This document shows positions 28,101 through 37,311 of a stretch of 64,000 bases of DNA, piece by piece. The position numbers and the translations under genes were made by a program. The DNA is from SG8-38 sp041576815 (GTDB taxonomy: Bacteria > Myxococcota_A > Polyangia > Polyangiales > Houyiibacteriaceae): positions 1 through 64,000 of the forward strand of contig JBFGKE010000015.1 of the NCBI GenBank assembly GCA_041576815.1. Direction: 5' to 3'. The notes beneath the pieces were generated by a model. That model was not told where the DNA came from and made no database searches. It was given only the letters and a program-made list of their open reading frames with translations. How positions within the stretch are numbered: the first letter of the stretch is position 1; every line of letters starts with the position of its first letter.

Positions 28101-31100
28101 CGAGCTCGCGCTCCATCACGTTGCCGAGCTGATGCGTCAACTCGACGCGCTCCGCTTCGTGAAGAGCCGCGTCACTTCGACGTTGCAGCACCTCGACCAG
28201 CTCGGGCCACTGAGCCTGCCGTTCGTAGAGTCGGCTGAGGCCCTCGAGCGCGCCGCGATGGTCGGGGTCGGCCTCGACGACGGCCCGCAGGGCATCGCAG
28301 GCGGCGTCGGGCCGGCCGAGCTGCGCTTCGTAGAGCTCCGCGAGCCGTGTGCCGGCCTCGACGCGCGCCTCGGGTTCCGCTTCGAGCTCGAGCCGCCGTT
28401 CGAGCACGTCGGCGAGCCGCTCCGAATCGTTGGCCGCCGCGAAGAGCCGGTCGAGGGCCGCGTAGGCGGTGACGTCGTCCGGCTTTTCGGCGGTCGCCTG
28501 CTGGTAGTACGAGACCGCGCGCTCCGGATCCGAGAGCTGCTCCTCGAAGAGCCCGCCGAGCTGCTCGAGGAGCGCCGCGCGGCCTTCCGGATCGTGAGCG
28601 TTGGCGAGTTTCTGCTCGTAAACCCCTGCAACGCCTTCCCAATCTCCAACCATGACTTCCAAACCTTCGAGGTCGTCGAGGGTCTCCGTAGACTCGGGGT
28701 CGGCTTCGAGCACGCGCCGATAGGTCCGAATCGCAGCGCGCGGATCGCCGAGCTCGCGGTCCTGTGTCTCGGCGATGCGACGTAGGAACGAGCCCCGAAG
28801 CGCGGGCTCGTCGGTCGCCTCGGCGGCCTGCTCGCACGCCTCGATGAAGCGCTTCCACGCACCGAGCGCGGCCGCCAGCCGTTCGACCTCCGCGCGGGTT
28901 TCCTCGTCCGAGGGCTCGGCCACCAGCGCCCGGCTCCACGCTTCGAACGCCCGCTCCTGAGAGGCGCCCCGCTGCTCTTGCAGACGACCGATCTCGCGCC
29001 AGGTCTCGGCGCGATCGAAGGCGTCGGTCGCCTGAGCCGCCTTGGCTTCGAGCACCTTCACGAGCCCCTGCCAGTCGCCGCTTTGGCGATGGATCGGCTC
29101 GAGGATCTGGACTGCGCGCGGCCCCTGCGCCTCGTGCTCTAGAAGACCCGACACCGAGTCGAGGGCGGGTTTGTAGTCGGGCTGGTCGGCGAGGACATCC
29201 TCGAAGATGTCGAGGGCTTGCGCCGTGTCCTCGAGCTCGGTCTCGGTCAGCGAGCCGAGCCGCTGGCGAAGCCGCAGCGCACTTTTCGGATCGGAGGCGT
29301 TGTCGATCTGGAATTCGATGTGCTGTGCCAGCTCCTGCCAGTGCTCTCCGTTTTCGAGGAGTGTATCGAGCCGCGCGACCGCCTCGACGTTGGCGGGGTC
29401 GATTTCGAGGATGCGGCGATAGGTGACGATGCCGTGTTGCGAGGTGCCGAGCTGGTCGACCTCGATCTGCGCGATGTCATGCAGAATCGCCACGCGTTCG
29501 GCGTCCGCCTCCGCAAAGCTCTCGCGCTCCCGATCGAGCTCGAGAAGCGCTTCCCACTTGTTGCTGCGGGAATACACCGACGCGAGCGCTTCGCCTGCCT
29601 CTTTGTTGCTCGGGTCGTAGCGAAGAGCGCGCTGATAGAAATACCCCGCGCGATCGAGATCCTCGAGGCGCGCGTCGTAGAGCTTGGCCGTCGCGAGCGC
29701 GAGCGCCGCGGTGTCGGCGTCGTCGACCTCGACCCCGCGAAGCGTCTTGTCGAAAATCGCCGCGAGCCGATCCCAACGTCCCAGCGATCGTGCAAGCCGC
29801 GTCAGCGTCTCCTGGCTCTGCCGGTCGTGTGGGTCCTCGGAAAAGAGGCGCCCGTAGGTCCCGAGGGCGCCGTCGAGGTCCTCGAGGTGCGACTCCTGCA
29901 CGTCGCCGAGATGGCGGAGCAATGCACGCCGCTCGACGGGGTCGTCTTCGCCATCGAGCCGAGCCTCGAGGATCTCGGTCACCTTGGGCCACTCCATGCG
30001 GCGGAGGTAAAGCGGCTCCAACAGCTCGGCTGCGGCGCTTCGGTACTCGGATTGCTCGAACAGCGTCTCGAGCACCCGCACCGTCGGCTCGTGCTCCGGG
30101 TTCTGGCTCAAAGCCTCGCGGAACTGATCGATCGCGCGGCCGGGCTCGTGGAGGCGGCGGAGACAAAGCTCGCCGAGCTCGTATCGAACCGCCGCAGGAT
30201 CCCCGATCCGCTGATCGAGCTCTCGCTCGTAGAGGGCGGCGAGGTCGTCCCACCTTCGCGTGCGGCGGTAAAGCCGCTCGAGCCCTTCATAGGCCAGCGG
30301 GTGATCGGTCTCGCCGAGGGCCCGGTCGAGCGCCTCGATGGCGGACTCGGGGTCGTCGAGCTCGCTTTGAAACAGGTGCGCCTGGCGCACCCACAGCTCG
30401 GCGCGCTCCTCGCGGTCGTCGGTGAGCTCGCCTTTTCGGCGCAGGAGCTCGACGAGCTCGCGCGTGGCCCCCGCTTTTTCGACGAGCTCGAGCAACGCGT
30501 CGAGCGCCTGCCGGTGGTCCGGCTGCTCCTCGAGCACGCGTTGGTACTGCGCCCTCGCGAAATCCGCGTCATCGAGTCGCTCCTGCGACACGCTGGCCGC
30601 GCGCATGCGAACCGTCGTGCGCATGTCCGCGTCGAGCAGATCTGGGGCGATGGCGCCAAGTGTCGCCACGTGCTCCGAGAACCGGCCCGTGGCCGCGGCG
30701 CGCCGCTCGTAGTCCTCGAGGGCTCGCTCGAGATCGTCGAGGTCGACACCGTCACGAAGCGCGCGCTCGGTGAGCTCGAAGGCCGCGTCGGGATCGCCGG
30801 TGCCGGTCTCGCTGATTTCGGCCGCGCGCAAGAGCGACCGGACCCGCTCCCCGGGATCGTCGCCGCCGGCCATGATCTCGAGCATGCGAACCTGGTCTGC
30901 GTGCCGGTCCTCGCTTGCGTACTGATCGAGGAGCATCGCGGCCGCGGTGAGGCGCAGGTGCGCGTCGTCGCTCGCCGCCACCTGCTCGAGCGCAGCGACC
31001 GTCGGGGCATGACCGGGAAACGAGGCGAGGAGCTCTCGGTAGGTGTCGATCGCGCGCTCGCCCTCGCCGGTGCGGGTGCGCATGAGCTCGGCGCCCTCGA

Positions 31101-34100
31101 ATCGGAGCGCGACCCGCTCGTCGACGTCCTCCGCATCGGCGGCGCGCATCTCGGTGACTTCGAGAAGCTCGTGCCAGCGTTCGGTCTCCTGGTAGAGACG
31201 CCTGAGGGGACCGAGGGTTTCGTCTTCCGAGCCGAATCTCGATACGATCTCGCGATACGCCGCGATCGCCTGGTCGACGTTGCCGAGCTTCGTTTCAAAC
31301 ACCTCGGCGATGCGTCGATGAAGCGCGCGCTGTTCCTGCTGGTCGGTCGTCATGTCGGCGCGACGCTCCAGGACCTCGATCAACGGCTCGTAGCGGCCCC
31401 GCTGCGCATAGAGGCGCTCGAGCGAGGCGAGCGCATCGGCGTCGGTCGGATCGCGTTCGATGCGCGCCTCGTGCACTTCGATGGCGGCGTCCGGATCGTG
31501 AAGCGTGTTTTCGAGCAGCTCGGCGAGCTGCGAATGGAGCGCATCGCGCCGCGCCTCGTCTTCTTCGAACTGGATTTGCCGGCGGAGGTCCTGGGCGAGC
31601 GGCCCGTGGGCGCCGCGGGCCGCATGGATGCGCTCGAGGGCGCGCGACGCCTTGAGGACGATTTCGGGGTTGTCCCGCTCGACGCGAACGAGCTGCTGGT
31701 AAGTGCGCTCCGCGTTCTCGGGATCGGGCTCGGAGACATCCCAGAGCTCACCGAGCTCGAGCAGCAGCTCGGTCTTCACGAAGTCGTCGCTCACCGACGC
31801 AAGCCCCGCCTCGAGAAGCTCGGCCCGCTGACGGTGCCGTCCGAGCTTGGTCGCCAGCCGGCCCAAATCGGCGCGGGCGCTCCCGTTGGCCACCTCTTCG
31901 CGCACCGCTCGAGCGTAGGCATCGAACGCGAGCTCATCGTCGTGGAGCTTGGTCTCGCTCAGCTCGCCGATGCGGCTCAGGTGCGCCGCGCGCGAGCCGG
32001 GGTCGGTCAAGTCCTCGAGCTGCACCTCGAGCACCTTGGCGAGCTCCCCCCAGGCGCCTTGGGAATCGAAGATCGGCTCGAGGATCGATGCGACGCGCTG
32101 CCGGCCCTCGCGGTCTTCCATGAGCCGCTCGAGGCCCTCCTGCGCGCGGAGGTGCGTGGGGCTCGATTGAAGGACGAGCTCGTAGTGGTCGATCGCATCG
32201 ACTCCACGACCCAGGCGGGTCTCGTAGATGCTGCCGAGCTCGTAGGCCAGGTCGACTCTCTCTTGCCCGGTGGCGTCGTCGAGGTCGCGCTGGAGCAGCT
32301 CGGCCAGCTCCGGCCATCGTTCGAGGCGTGCGTAGAGACGCTGGAGCGCGCGGCGCGAGGGCGTGTGTGTCGGGTCGAGCTCGAGCGCCTGCTCGTAGCT
32401 CGAAATCGCCTGCGTCGGCTCGTCGAGGATTTCCTCGAACAAGAAGCAGAGCTGAAGCAGGAGATCGAGCTTGGCAGCGGCGTTGGTGGTCGCCGCGATG
32501 CGCCGCTCGTACAGGGCGCGGAGGTCGTCCCACTGGTCGTGCTTCGTGTAGAGCTGTTTGAGCGCGGAAAACGCCGCAGCGTCGTCGGGCTCGAGCTCGA
32601 GCACCCGGCGGTGGAACCGTGCCGCGGCGTCCGCCTGGCCGAGCAACACCTCGTGCACCTCGGCGGCACGCCTGCAAAGAGCGAGCTCCGCGGCGGCCTC
32701 GAGACCGCCTGCATCGAGCGCGCGGACCAGTGCTTTGGCAAACGCCTCGTGCTGATCGGCGGCCTCGGCGACGCCGCCGAGGCGGTCGAGCAGGTCGAGG
32801 TCGCCCGGGCTGTCGATGAAGGCCGATTCGAGCGCGCGGTATGCGCCGGCCGAGTCTCCGAGCTCCGACGACGCGAGGTCCGCTAAGCGAAGCTTGAGCT
32901 CGCGCTGCTCCGCGGAATCCGTGGATCGCTCGAGTCGCCCGCGAAGCAGCTCCGCGAGCTTTTCGAAGGCGCCGCGCCGGGCGTACGCCGGTTCGAGAAG
33001 GTCGATCGCCTCGAGCCCGACGCCCCCGCCTTCCGCCGACAGGGCTTCGAGGCCCGCGATCGCCACGTCGTTCCGGCCGTCGAGCCCGAGCGCGCTCCGG
33101 TAGCACTCGAGGGCGCCGCGGGGCTCTTCGAGATACAGGCGCCGGAGGTCGGCGAGCTGAAGGAAGACCGAGAGTCGATCCTCGTCGCCGACCTTCGACT
33201 GCAGGCGCCGCTCGAGCGCCGCGTCCAACCGGTCCCACTGCTTGAGCTGCTGGGAGAGACGCTCTACCGCGCGAAGCGCATCGACATCGTGTGGGTTGTC
33301 CTCGAGGATGGTCCAATGGCGCTCGGCAGCCGAAGGAAGGTCGCCGAGCTGCTCCTCCTCGACCTGCGCGACCTCGTTCAAGAGCACCCAGCGTTCCGCG
33401 GGATCGGTCGCGCGCCGAAGGCGCTGCTCGTACAGACCACGCAAGTCGCCAAACCGGCGTTCCGCGCGATAGAGACGGTCGAGCACCGCCATCGCCTCGG
33501 CATCATCGGGCCTCGCCTCGAGAATCGACTCGAGCTGGCGAATCGACTCCTCGGACTCCCCCAACCGTTCGCCGGCGATTGCGGCGATGCGTCTCTGAAG
33601 ACTGAGCCGCTCCGCCTCCGGTGCATCGGAGTTGGCGAGGCGCTGCCGGAACAGGGCGACGAGGTCCCCGTAGGCACTCGCCGCCTCCGCCGACTCCTCG
33701 AGCCCGGCGACGATGTCGGGATCCGAAGGCGCCAGCAGATAGGCCCGGGTCGCCCACCCGAGCGACGCCTGTAAGTCCCGCAGCCGGTGAAGGTGCACCG
33801 CGCGAAGCGATGAGAGTTGTTTCAAATGCGTATCGGCGCCGAAGTCGTCTCGCCCGGAAGCCACCAAGACCTCGACCACGCGCGCGTACTCCGGCCACTT
33901 GTGTTCTTTTTCGTAGATCGGAGCGAGGCCCGCTGCCGCGGCCACGTTGTTCGGGTCAACGGCAAGCGCGGCTTCGTAGTGACGCGTCGCGCGATGAGGC
34001 TCACCCAGTTGCTCCGCGCACACCCTGGCGGCGCGAAGGCTGAGCTCGACGACGATCTCGGCATCCTCGGCTCTTTCCGCTGCCTGCCCCGCCACGTCGA

Positions 34101-36339
34101 CGAAGCCGGCCCAGTCGCGCCCGCTCCGGTAGAGCGCCTCGAGCGCATCCCAGGCCCCTTCCGCAACGTAGGCGTCTTTGAGCATTCGCCGAACGCGGCT
34201 GTTCTCCGGGTCGAGCTCGAGGACGCGCTCCCAGGCAACGATTGCGTCGCCGGGGCGGTTGAGCCGCTCCATCAGCACGACGCCGAGTCGCTGCAGATGC
34301 TCGTTGCGCTGCGCGTCGTTGCCCGTGAGCTCCACGCGGCGCGCGAGGACGGTCACGAGAGTCTCCCAGTCTTTCTCTCGCTCTGCCAGATTCGCGAGCG
34401 CCTCGAGCGCCCTCGATGACTCGGGCGCATCGGAAAGAACGTCCTTCCAAAGTCCGATGGCAGATGCGTGCTGGTGGAGCCGCTCGGTACAGAGCTCGGC
34501 CATCTCGATCTTCTTGGCGAGCCGCGCCGAGGGATCGGTCTCGATCGCCGCCTCGCGGCCCAGCACCGCGAGCAGGGACTCCCACTTTCGCTTCTTGGTG
34601 TAGATGTCTTTGAGCTGTGCAATCGCGTCCGCGTGATCGGGCTGCAGCTGGATCACGCGCTCGAGCGGACCCGTCGCCTGATTCAAATTCCCAAAACGCT
34701 CGACCCAGAGCTCGGCGATGCGAACGTTGAGGCGGACCTTTTCCGCCGGGTCCGTGGCCGCCTCGGCCTGACGGCCGAGCACCTGGATCAGCTCGTTCCA
34801 GCGCCCCGTTTCCTCGTAGAGGCGCCCGAGCGCGTTCATCGACTCGGCGTCGGTGGGCTCGAGGGCGAGGATTTCCGCGTAAACCTGGATCAGCATCGAA
34901 TCGAGCTGCAACGCATCGCGGTAGACCGGAATCAAATCGCGAAGCAGGCGCAGCTTTTCGTCTTTGCGATCTGCGGGCAGCGCGTCGATCTCGCCACGAA
35001 TCGATTCGGAGAGCGCGTTCCACTTGCCGCCGCTCTGATAAAGGCGCTGCAGCGCGTCGCGCGCCTCTTCGTCCCCCGGCGCCAACCGTTCGACCAGCTT
35101 CCAGGCTTCGAGCGCGCGCTCGGGACGGTCCGCTTTGTCGGAGCGGCGTCCGAGCTCCCGTGCGAGCTCGACCTGACGCTCGGTGTCGGTCGTCGTTCGA
35201 AGCGCGTCCCCGAGAATCGTCAAGAGACGGCCGTCCGGGTCCTCGTCGCCGATCTGCGCGCGGTAGAAGTCCAACATGCCCGGATGAGCCGCGTCGATCT
35301 TGCGGAGACGGGCAAAGAACGGCTCCGCCGACTCGGGATCATCGCGAAACCGCCAGTGCACCATCGCGAGCTGGAGCAGCATTCCCTTTTCGGACTCGAG
35401 CTTTTGACGGGAACGAAGCGCGCTTTCGTACATCTGCGCGAGGTCGTCCCACGCTTCGAGGTCGGCGTAGTGCCGGGCGAGCGCGCTCAGCGCCTCTTCG
35501 TCGGTCGGCGTGAGGTCGAGGACCTTCTTGTACGCATCGGCGGCGCGCTCCTCGTCCTCGAGCGATCGCTGCAAGACACGCGCCGCCTGAAGCCAAGCGC
35601 TGGCTTTGTCCTCGCGTGTGCGCGCCGCCTTGGCTGCACGAAAGAAGACCGACACCACGTCTTCCCAGCGGCCCCGCGCGCGAAGGCTCAGCGCATACTG
35701 CCGAGCGGTGCGCATGTGTGACGGATCGGCGGCCAGCGCCTCGTCGAAAATCTCGTCGGCCTGGGCGATCGTCTCTTCGCCGCCATACTGCGACATCAAC
35801 GACGCGGCCCGCGTGAGGAGCGACGTCTTGAGACGTGGGTCGACCGCCTCGCGCGCCTCCTCCACGAAACGCCGCGCGATCTCGGACCATTTCTCCTCGA
35901 CCTGCTGAATCTGGTCGACCGCCTGCGCCACCTCCGGATCGTCCGACTCCAGCCCACCGAGCCTCTCGTACGCGAGGAGCGCACCGCGATCGTCCATCAG
36001 CTCGTCGCGACGGACGCGGCCGAGCTCCTTGACGAGCACGTTGTGGAAATCCGGATCGTCTGAGACCAGATCGAGCTCGAGCTCCATCAGCCACGAGGCG
36101 GCCAAATACTCCCCGCGCCGCTCGTGTCCCCCGCGCGCCGCCTCGAGCAGCCGAAGCGGGTCCTCACCATCGTCATTGGCCGGTGCGGGGCTTTGAAGCA
36201 GCTCCCGGAGGCCCTCGACGAGCTGGGGGTCGTAGGGGTCCTCGTGCAGCAGACCGAGATAGCGGGAGACCGTCAGGCCTGGCATCTGCGATCCCGCCCC
36301 CTGATCTGACAGGCTTTTCGCACCCTTCGGTGATCTCAT
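25102..36339 (-). CDS. Giant tetratricopeptide-repeat protein (about 3,745 residues)
   Basis: One uninterrupted frame of 11.2 kb. ATG 36339 follows GGGG by five bases; ATG 36285 (MPGLTVSRYLGLL) is an alternative. After about 60 N-terminal residues almost the whole chain is amphipathic helical repeats. A phrase like WDDLAALYER, a Glu/Arg-rich helix, then LGELCLRRLHEPGRAIDQF and ALSQNPEHEPTVRVLETL recurs roughly every 105-110 residues, made of TPR-like pairs with W/L/Y/A/P consensus positions. The last 200 residues (GRALAAMGDSEGALASYDAA, YFYLGDIASKQGDARKAVQM) are canonical TPRs. No signal peptide, membrane helix or catalytic domain is seen, so it is probably a cytoplasmic scaffold. A class IV aminotransferase follows 3 bp after its stop. 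Function is unknown. Confidence 0.9.
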   Translation of the reverse strand: MRSPKGAKSLSDQGAGSQMPGLTVSRYLGLLHEDPYDPQLVEGLRELLQSPAPANDDGEDPLRLLEAARGGHERRGEYLAASWLMELELDLVSDDPDFHNVLVKELGRVRRDELMDDRGALLAYERLGGLESDDPEVAQAVDQIQQVEEKWSEIARRFVEEAREAVDPRLKTSLLTRAASLMSQYGGEETIAQADEIFDEALAADPSHMRTARQYALSLRARGRWEDVVSVFFRAAKAARTREDKASAWLQAARVLQRSLEDEERAADAYKKVLDLTPTDEEALSALARHYADLEAWDDLAQMYESALRSRQKLESEKGMLLQLAMVHWRFRDDPESAEPFFARLRKIDAAHPGMLDFYRAQIGDEDPDGRLLTILGDALRTTTDTERQVELARELGRRSDKADRPERALEAWKLVERLAPGDEEARDALQRLYQSGGKWNALSESIRGEIDALPADRKDEKLRLLRDLIPVYRDALQLDSMLIQVYAEILALEPTDAESMNALGRLYEETGRWNELIQVLGRQAEAATDPAEKVRLNVRIAELWVERFGNLNQATGPLERVIQLQPDHADAIAQLKDIYTKKRKWESLLAVLGREAAIETDPSARLAKKIEMAELCTERLHQHASAIGLWKDVLSDAPESSRALEALANLAEREKDWETLVTVLARRVELTGNDAQRNEHLQRLGVVLMERLNRPGDAIVAWERVLELDPENSRVRRMLKDAYVAEGAWDALEALYRSGRDWAGFVDVAGQAAERAEDAEIVVELSLRAARVCAEQLGEPHRATRHYEAALAVDPNNVAAAAGLAPIYEKEHKWPEYARVVEVLVASGRDDFGADTHLKQLSSLRAVHLHRLRDLQASLGWATRAYLLAPSDPDIVAGLEESAEAASAYGDLVALFRQRLANSDAPEAERLSLQRRIAAIAGERLGESEESIRQLESILEARPDDAEAMAVLDRLYRAERRFGDLRGLYEQRLRRATDPAERWVLLNEVAQVEEEQLGDLPSAAERHWTILEDNPHDVDALRAVERLSQQLKQWDRLDAALERRLQSKVGDEDRLSVFLQLADLRRLYLEEPRGALECYRSALGLDGRNDVAIAGLEALSAEGGGVGLEAIDLLEPAYARRGAFEKLAELLRGRLERSTDSAEQRELKLRLADLASSELGDSAGAYRALESAFIDSPGDLDLLDRLGGVAEAADQHEAFAKALVRALDAGGLEAAAELALCRRAAEVHEVLLGQADAAARFHRRVLELEPDDAAAFSALKQLYTKHDQWDDLRALYERRIAATTNAAAKLDLLLQLCFLFEEILDEPTQAISSYEQALELDPTHTPSRRALQRLYARLERWPELAELLQRDLDDATGQERVDLAYELGSIYETRLGRGVDAIDHYELVLQSSPTHLRAQEGLERLMEDREGRQRVASILEPIFDSQGAWGELAKVLEVQLEDLTDPGSRAAHLSRIGELSETKLHDDELAFDAYARAVREEVANGSARADLGRLATKLGRHRQRAELLEAGLASVSDDFVKTELLLELGELWDVSEPDPENAERTYQQLVRVERDNPEIVLKASRALERIHAARGAHGPLAQDLRRQIQFEEDEARRDALHSQLAELLENTLHDPDAAIEVHEARIERDPTDADALASLERLYAQRGRYEPLIEVLERRADMTTDQQEQRALHRRIAEVFETKLGNVDQAIAAYREIVSRFGSEDETLGPLRRLYQETERWHELLEVTEMRAADAEDVDERVALRFEGAELMRTRTGEGERAIDTYRELLASFPGHAPTVAALEQVAASDDAHLRLTAAAMLLDQYASEDRHADQVRMLEIMAGGDDPGERVRSLLRAAEISETGTGDPDAAFELTERALRDGVDLDDLERALEDYERRAAATGRFSEHVATLGAIAPDLLDADMRTTVRMRAASVSQERLDDADFARAQYQRVLEEQPDHRQALDALLELVEKAGATRELVELLRRKGELTDDREERAELWVRQAHLFQSELDDPESAIEALDRALGETDHPLAYEGLERLYRRTRRWDDLAALYERELDQRIGDPAAVRYELGELCLRRLHEPGRAIDQFREALSQNPEHEPTVRVLETLFEQSEYRSAAAELLEPLYLRRMEWPKVTEILEARLDGEDDPVERRALLRHLGDVQESHLEDLDGALGTYGRLFSEDPHDRQSQETLTRLARSLGRWDRLAAIFDKTLRGVEVDDADTAALALATAKLYDARLEDLDRAGYFYQRALRYDPSNKEAGEALASVYSRSNKWEALLELDRERESFAEADAERVAILHDIAQIEVDQLGTSQHGIVTYRRILEIDPANVEAVARLDTLLENGEHWQELAQHIEFQIDNASDPKSALRLRQRLGSLTETELEDTAQALDIFEDVLADQPDYKPALDSVSGLLEHEAQGPRAVQILEPIHRQSGDWQGLVKVLEAKAAQATDAFDRAETWREIGRLQEQRGASQERAFEAWSRALVAEPSDEETRAEVERLAAALGAWKRFIEACEQAAEATDEPALRGSFLRRIAETQDRELGDPRAAIRTYRRVLEADPESTETLDDLEGLEVMVGDWEGVAGVYEQKLANAHDPEGRAALLEQLGGLFEEQLSDPERAVSYYQQATAEKPDDVTAYAALDRLFAAANDSERLADVLERRLELEAEPEARVEAGTRLAELYEAQLGRPDAACDALRAVVEADPDHRGALEGLSRLYERQAQWPELVEVLQRRSDAALHEAERVELTHQLGNVMERELDDELGAIAVYGQVLQIDPEHEPSVQALLRITKLADYREDAAAVLEPHLRTQARWSDLATLLQLRADAMTNPHQKAEQLVALAEVHEHGRKDPNAALDALLQSVGEQPTDEILDRAEVLAASLQRRQDLVEVVFAEAGASLDPDRGAALYGRAARICERDLDDFSKAIEAHERARSLIGDDPEILSALDRLLEETAQWDRLHEVISRRLDAVDADRPTLLLRQGKLRAQHLDDLEGALGTYRRALEEAPSREDTLAAVQALVDKPQVAESALDLLEEHFRGAGDLEQVVRLHQKRVTLAATDADRVALLTGAASIWEQELDRPDEALQAVRDAVRIDPRDPTLIDSLERLADASNGWAAVDGLVDDIAAHGDLDRRALYELRLRSAGWYRDRLGDLRKAERALTDALELDPEPLEAHRERVEIIREGDRATELVSGLRAWADVEPNLEERRGLLREAAELAQHDLGDPELAAECHQELLAIDANDADALRALCAVRRGQSRWNEVVGLLERQLEASLADDGAAVAQELGQVYRDHLDDPRAATRAYERAHELAPNDAATMDSLEALYRDHDRIESLRTLLERRVDRASGPERTSLQLRLAELYERSFRDQAAAIATYRQVLGEAPDNAPARADLQRLLEATGAWDDLVDALSTEADRLPEDEKRERLGRIAEIHQHQRRDLDAAIETYERIQADLGADPGSLRALVSLYEQKGSWRNVADTLEQLAAQLDGQEAVDASHRVADLWEQQLGDAEQAGRALRGAYERFPRDASIRERLKAYYASIGEHRALAAVLDAELELAQTDGERAGLLRSISDVYRDHLDDPATAASYLERAVELDTDDRAALVPLCELYVAAGRQADAVPILRRIIESYGRKRSKELATHHHRLGRALAAMGDSEGALASYDAAFKIDLTNVSILRDLGRLTHERGDLDRAQKSFRALLLQKLEPDSGIQKADVYFYLGDIASKQGDARKAVQMLERALAEDRGHAQASELLGKLKG

Positions 36340-36472
36340 GAAAACCCCAAAAGCAAAAGGATCCTGCGGCCTAAGCACCCCTTTTGCGCAGATGCCCCCC
36401 GACGCCGTTGGCGGCCACCCGCCCCCACGCTCTCGTGTTGAATGGTAGCCGTGCGAAGAACGTGTCGGCAAG

Positions 36473-36496
36473 CCTCGAATTCGATGAAATTCGAGG
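36473..36496. terminator. Perfect 9-bp hairpin downstream of the four-His membrane gene
   Basis: CCTCGAATT (36473-36481) pairs with AATTCGAGG (36488-36496) around a six-base loop, three bases past the TAG of the minus-strand membrane protein. There is no T-run after it on that strand, so it may act as an mRNA 3' end or a weak terminator. Confidence 0.4.
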
Positions 36497-36499
36497 TTT

Positions 36500-37237
36500 C
36501 TAGAAGACCATGATCGCGCCTGCCCAGGTCAGGGCGCCGTACGTGACCAGGCCGACCGCGAGGTGCGCCGTCGCGAGGCCGCGTAGGGTGTTGTAGTTGT
36601 TGGCGCGATCGATTCCGAACCACTGGCCGTTGGCCGACACGATTCCAAGGGCGATCTGCGTCATCATGCCTGCAAACGTGACCCAGCGTAGGACTTTGTG
36701 GGTTCGAAGCTTTTTGGCGAACTTGCTGTCGCCCTCGCTCACCCCCAGCGGATCGGGCATCGCGAACGAGAGCCCAAACGTGGTGAAATACGCTGCGGAC
36801 GTCAGCGCCGTCAGCGTCAAATGGATGGTCGGGGTGCCGCTGCACTGGCGCTGATTGGGCCAAGCGTTGCCTTGCACACACGGGTTGGTCGCCTGGCTGC
36901 GCCACCAGCCGTATTGGTTGTAGAACTGCACGAAGCCCGAGGCGACCGAGAGGGTCATCAGTGACCAGGTGGCGATCCCAAACCATTTGTGGATGCGCTT
37001 GATCTTGTTGCGCTTGCGCACGAGGTCCGCGGTCGTCGGACCCTTCGGCTCCGCGAGCTCGACGTTGATGTCTTGAGCCATGACCACGCCCGGGTCGACG
37101 ACCGCCGCGGGGGCCTCGAGCATGGCCACATCGATTTGAAGCGAGAGGCCGAAGAGCGGCGTCGCAAGCATCAAAGCAGTCAGGGACCCCATCGCCGGCG
37201 GAGTATTCACCAGATCCCCCGCCCCGGCTAGGATCAT
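36500..37237 (-). CDS. Four-helix membrane protein with one His near each helix start (possible b-type heme protein)
   Basis: 245 residues. An N-terminal hydrophobic segment and a short extracytoplasmic-looking linker precede four transmembrane helices. They begin near IHKWFGIATWSLM (His83), IHLTLTALTSAAYF (His139), HKVLRWVTFAGMM (His180) and AHLAVGLVTYGAL (His225). One His at the start of each helix in a four-helix bundle recalls cytochrome b561-type di-heme proteins, though I cannot name the family. A loop between helices 1 and 2 has two Cys (120, 132) that could form a disulphide. Heme binding is inferred from His placement only. ATG 37192 is an alternative start. Confidence 0.6.
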   Translation of the reverse strand: MILAGAGDLVNTPPAMGSLTALMLATPLFGLSLQIDVAMLEAPAAVVDPGVVMAQDINVELAEPKGPTTADLVRKRNKIKRIHKWFGIATWSLMTLSVASGFVQFYNQYGWWRSQATNPCVQGNAWPNQRQCSGTPTIHLTLTALTSAAYFTTFGLSFAMPDPLGVSEGDSKFAKKLRTHKVLRWVTFAGMMTQIALGIVSANGQWFGIDRANNYNTLRGLATAHLAVGLVTYGALTWAGAIMVF

Positions 37238-37311
37238 GCGAATCGCACCCGAGAATTTCGGCGATCGTCAGCGCCTTTTCACGAGCCGCGTCTCGCTGTA
37301 GATGTCTTGTC

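Noticed and set aside
29218..32886. A 1,222-residue antisense protein opposite the TPR gene
   Set aside because: It is composed of the reverse reading of GC3-rich repeats; no domain signal and no independent start or ribosome-binding context.
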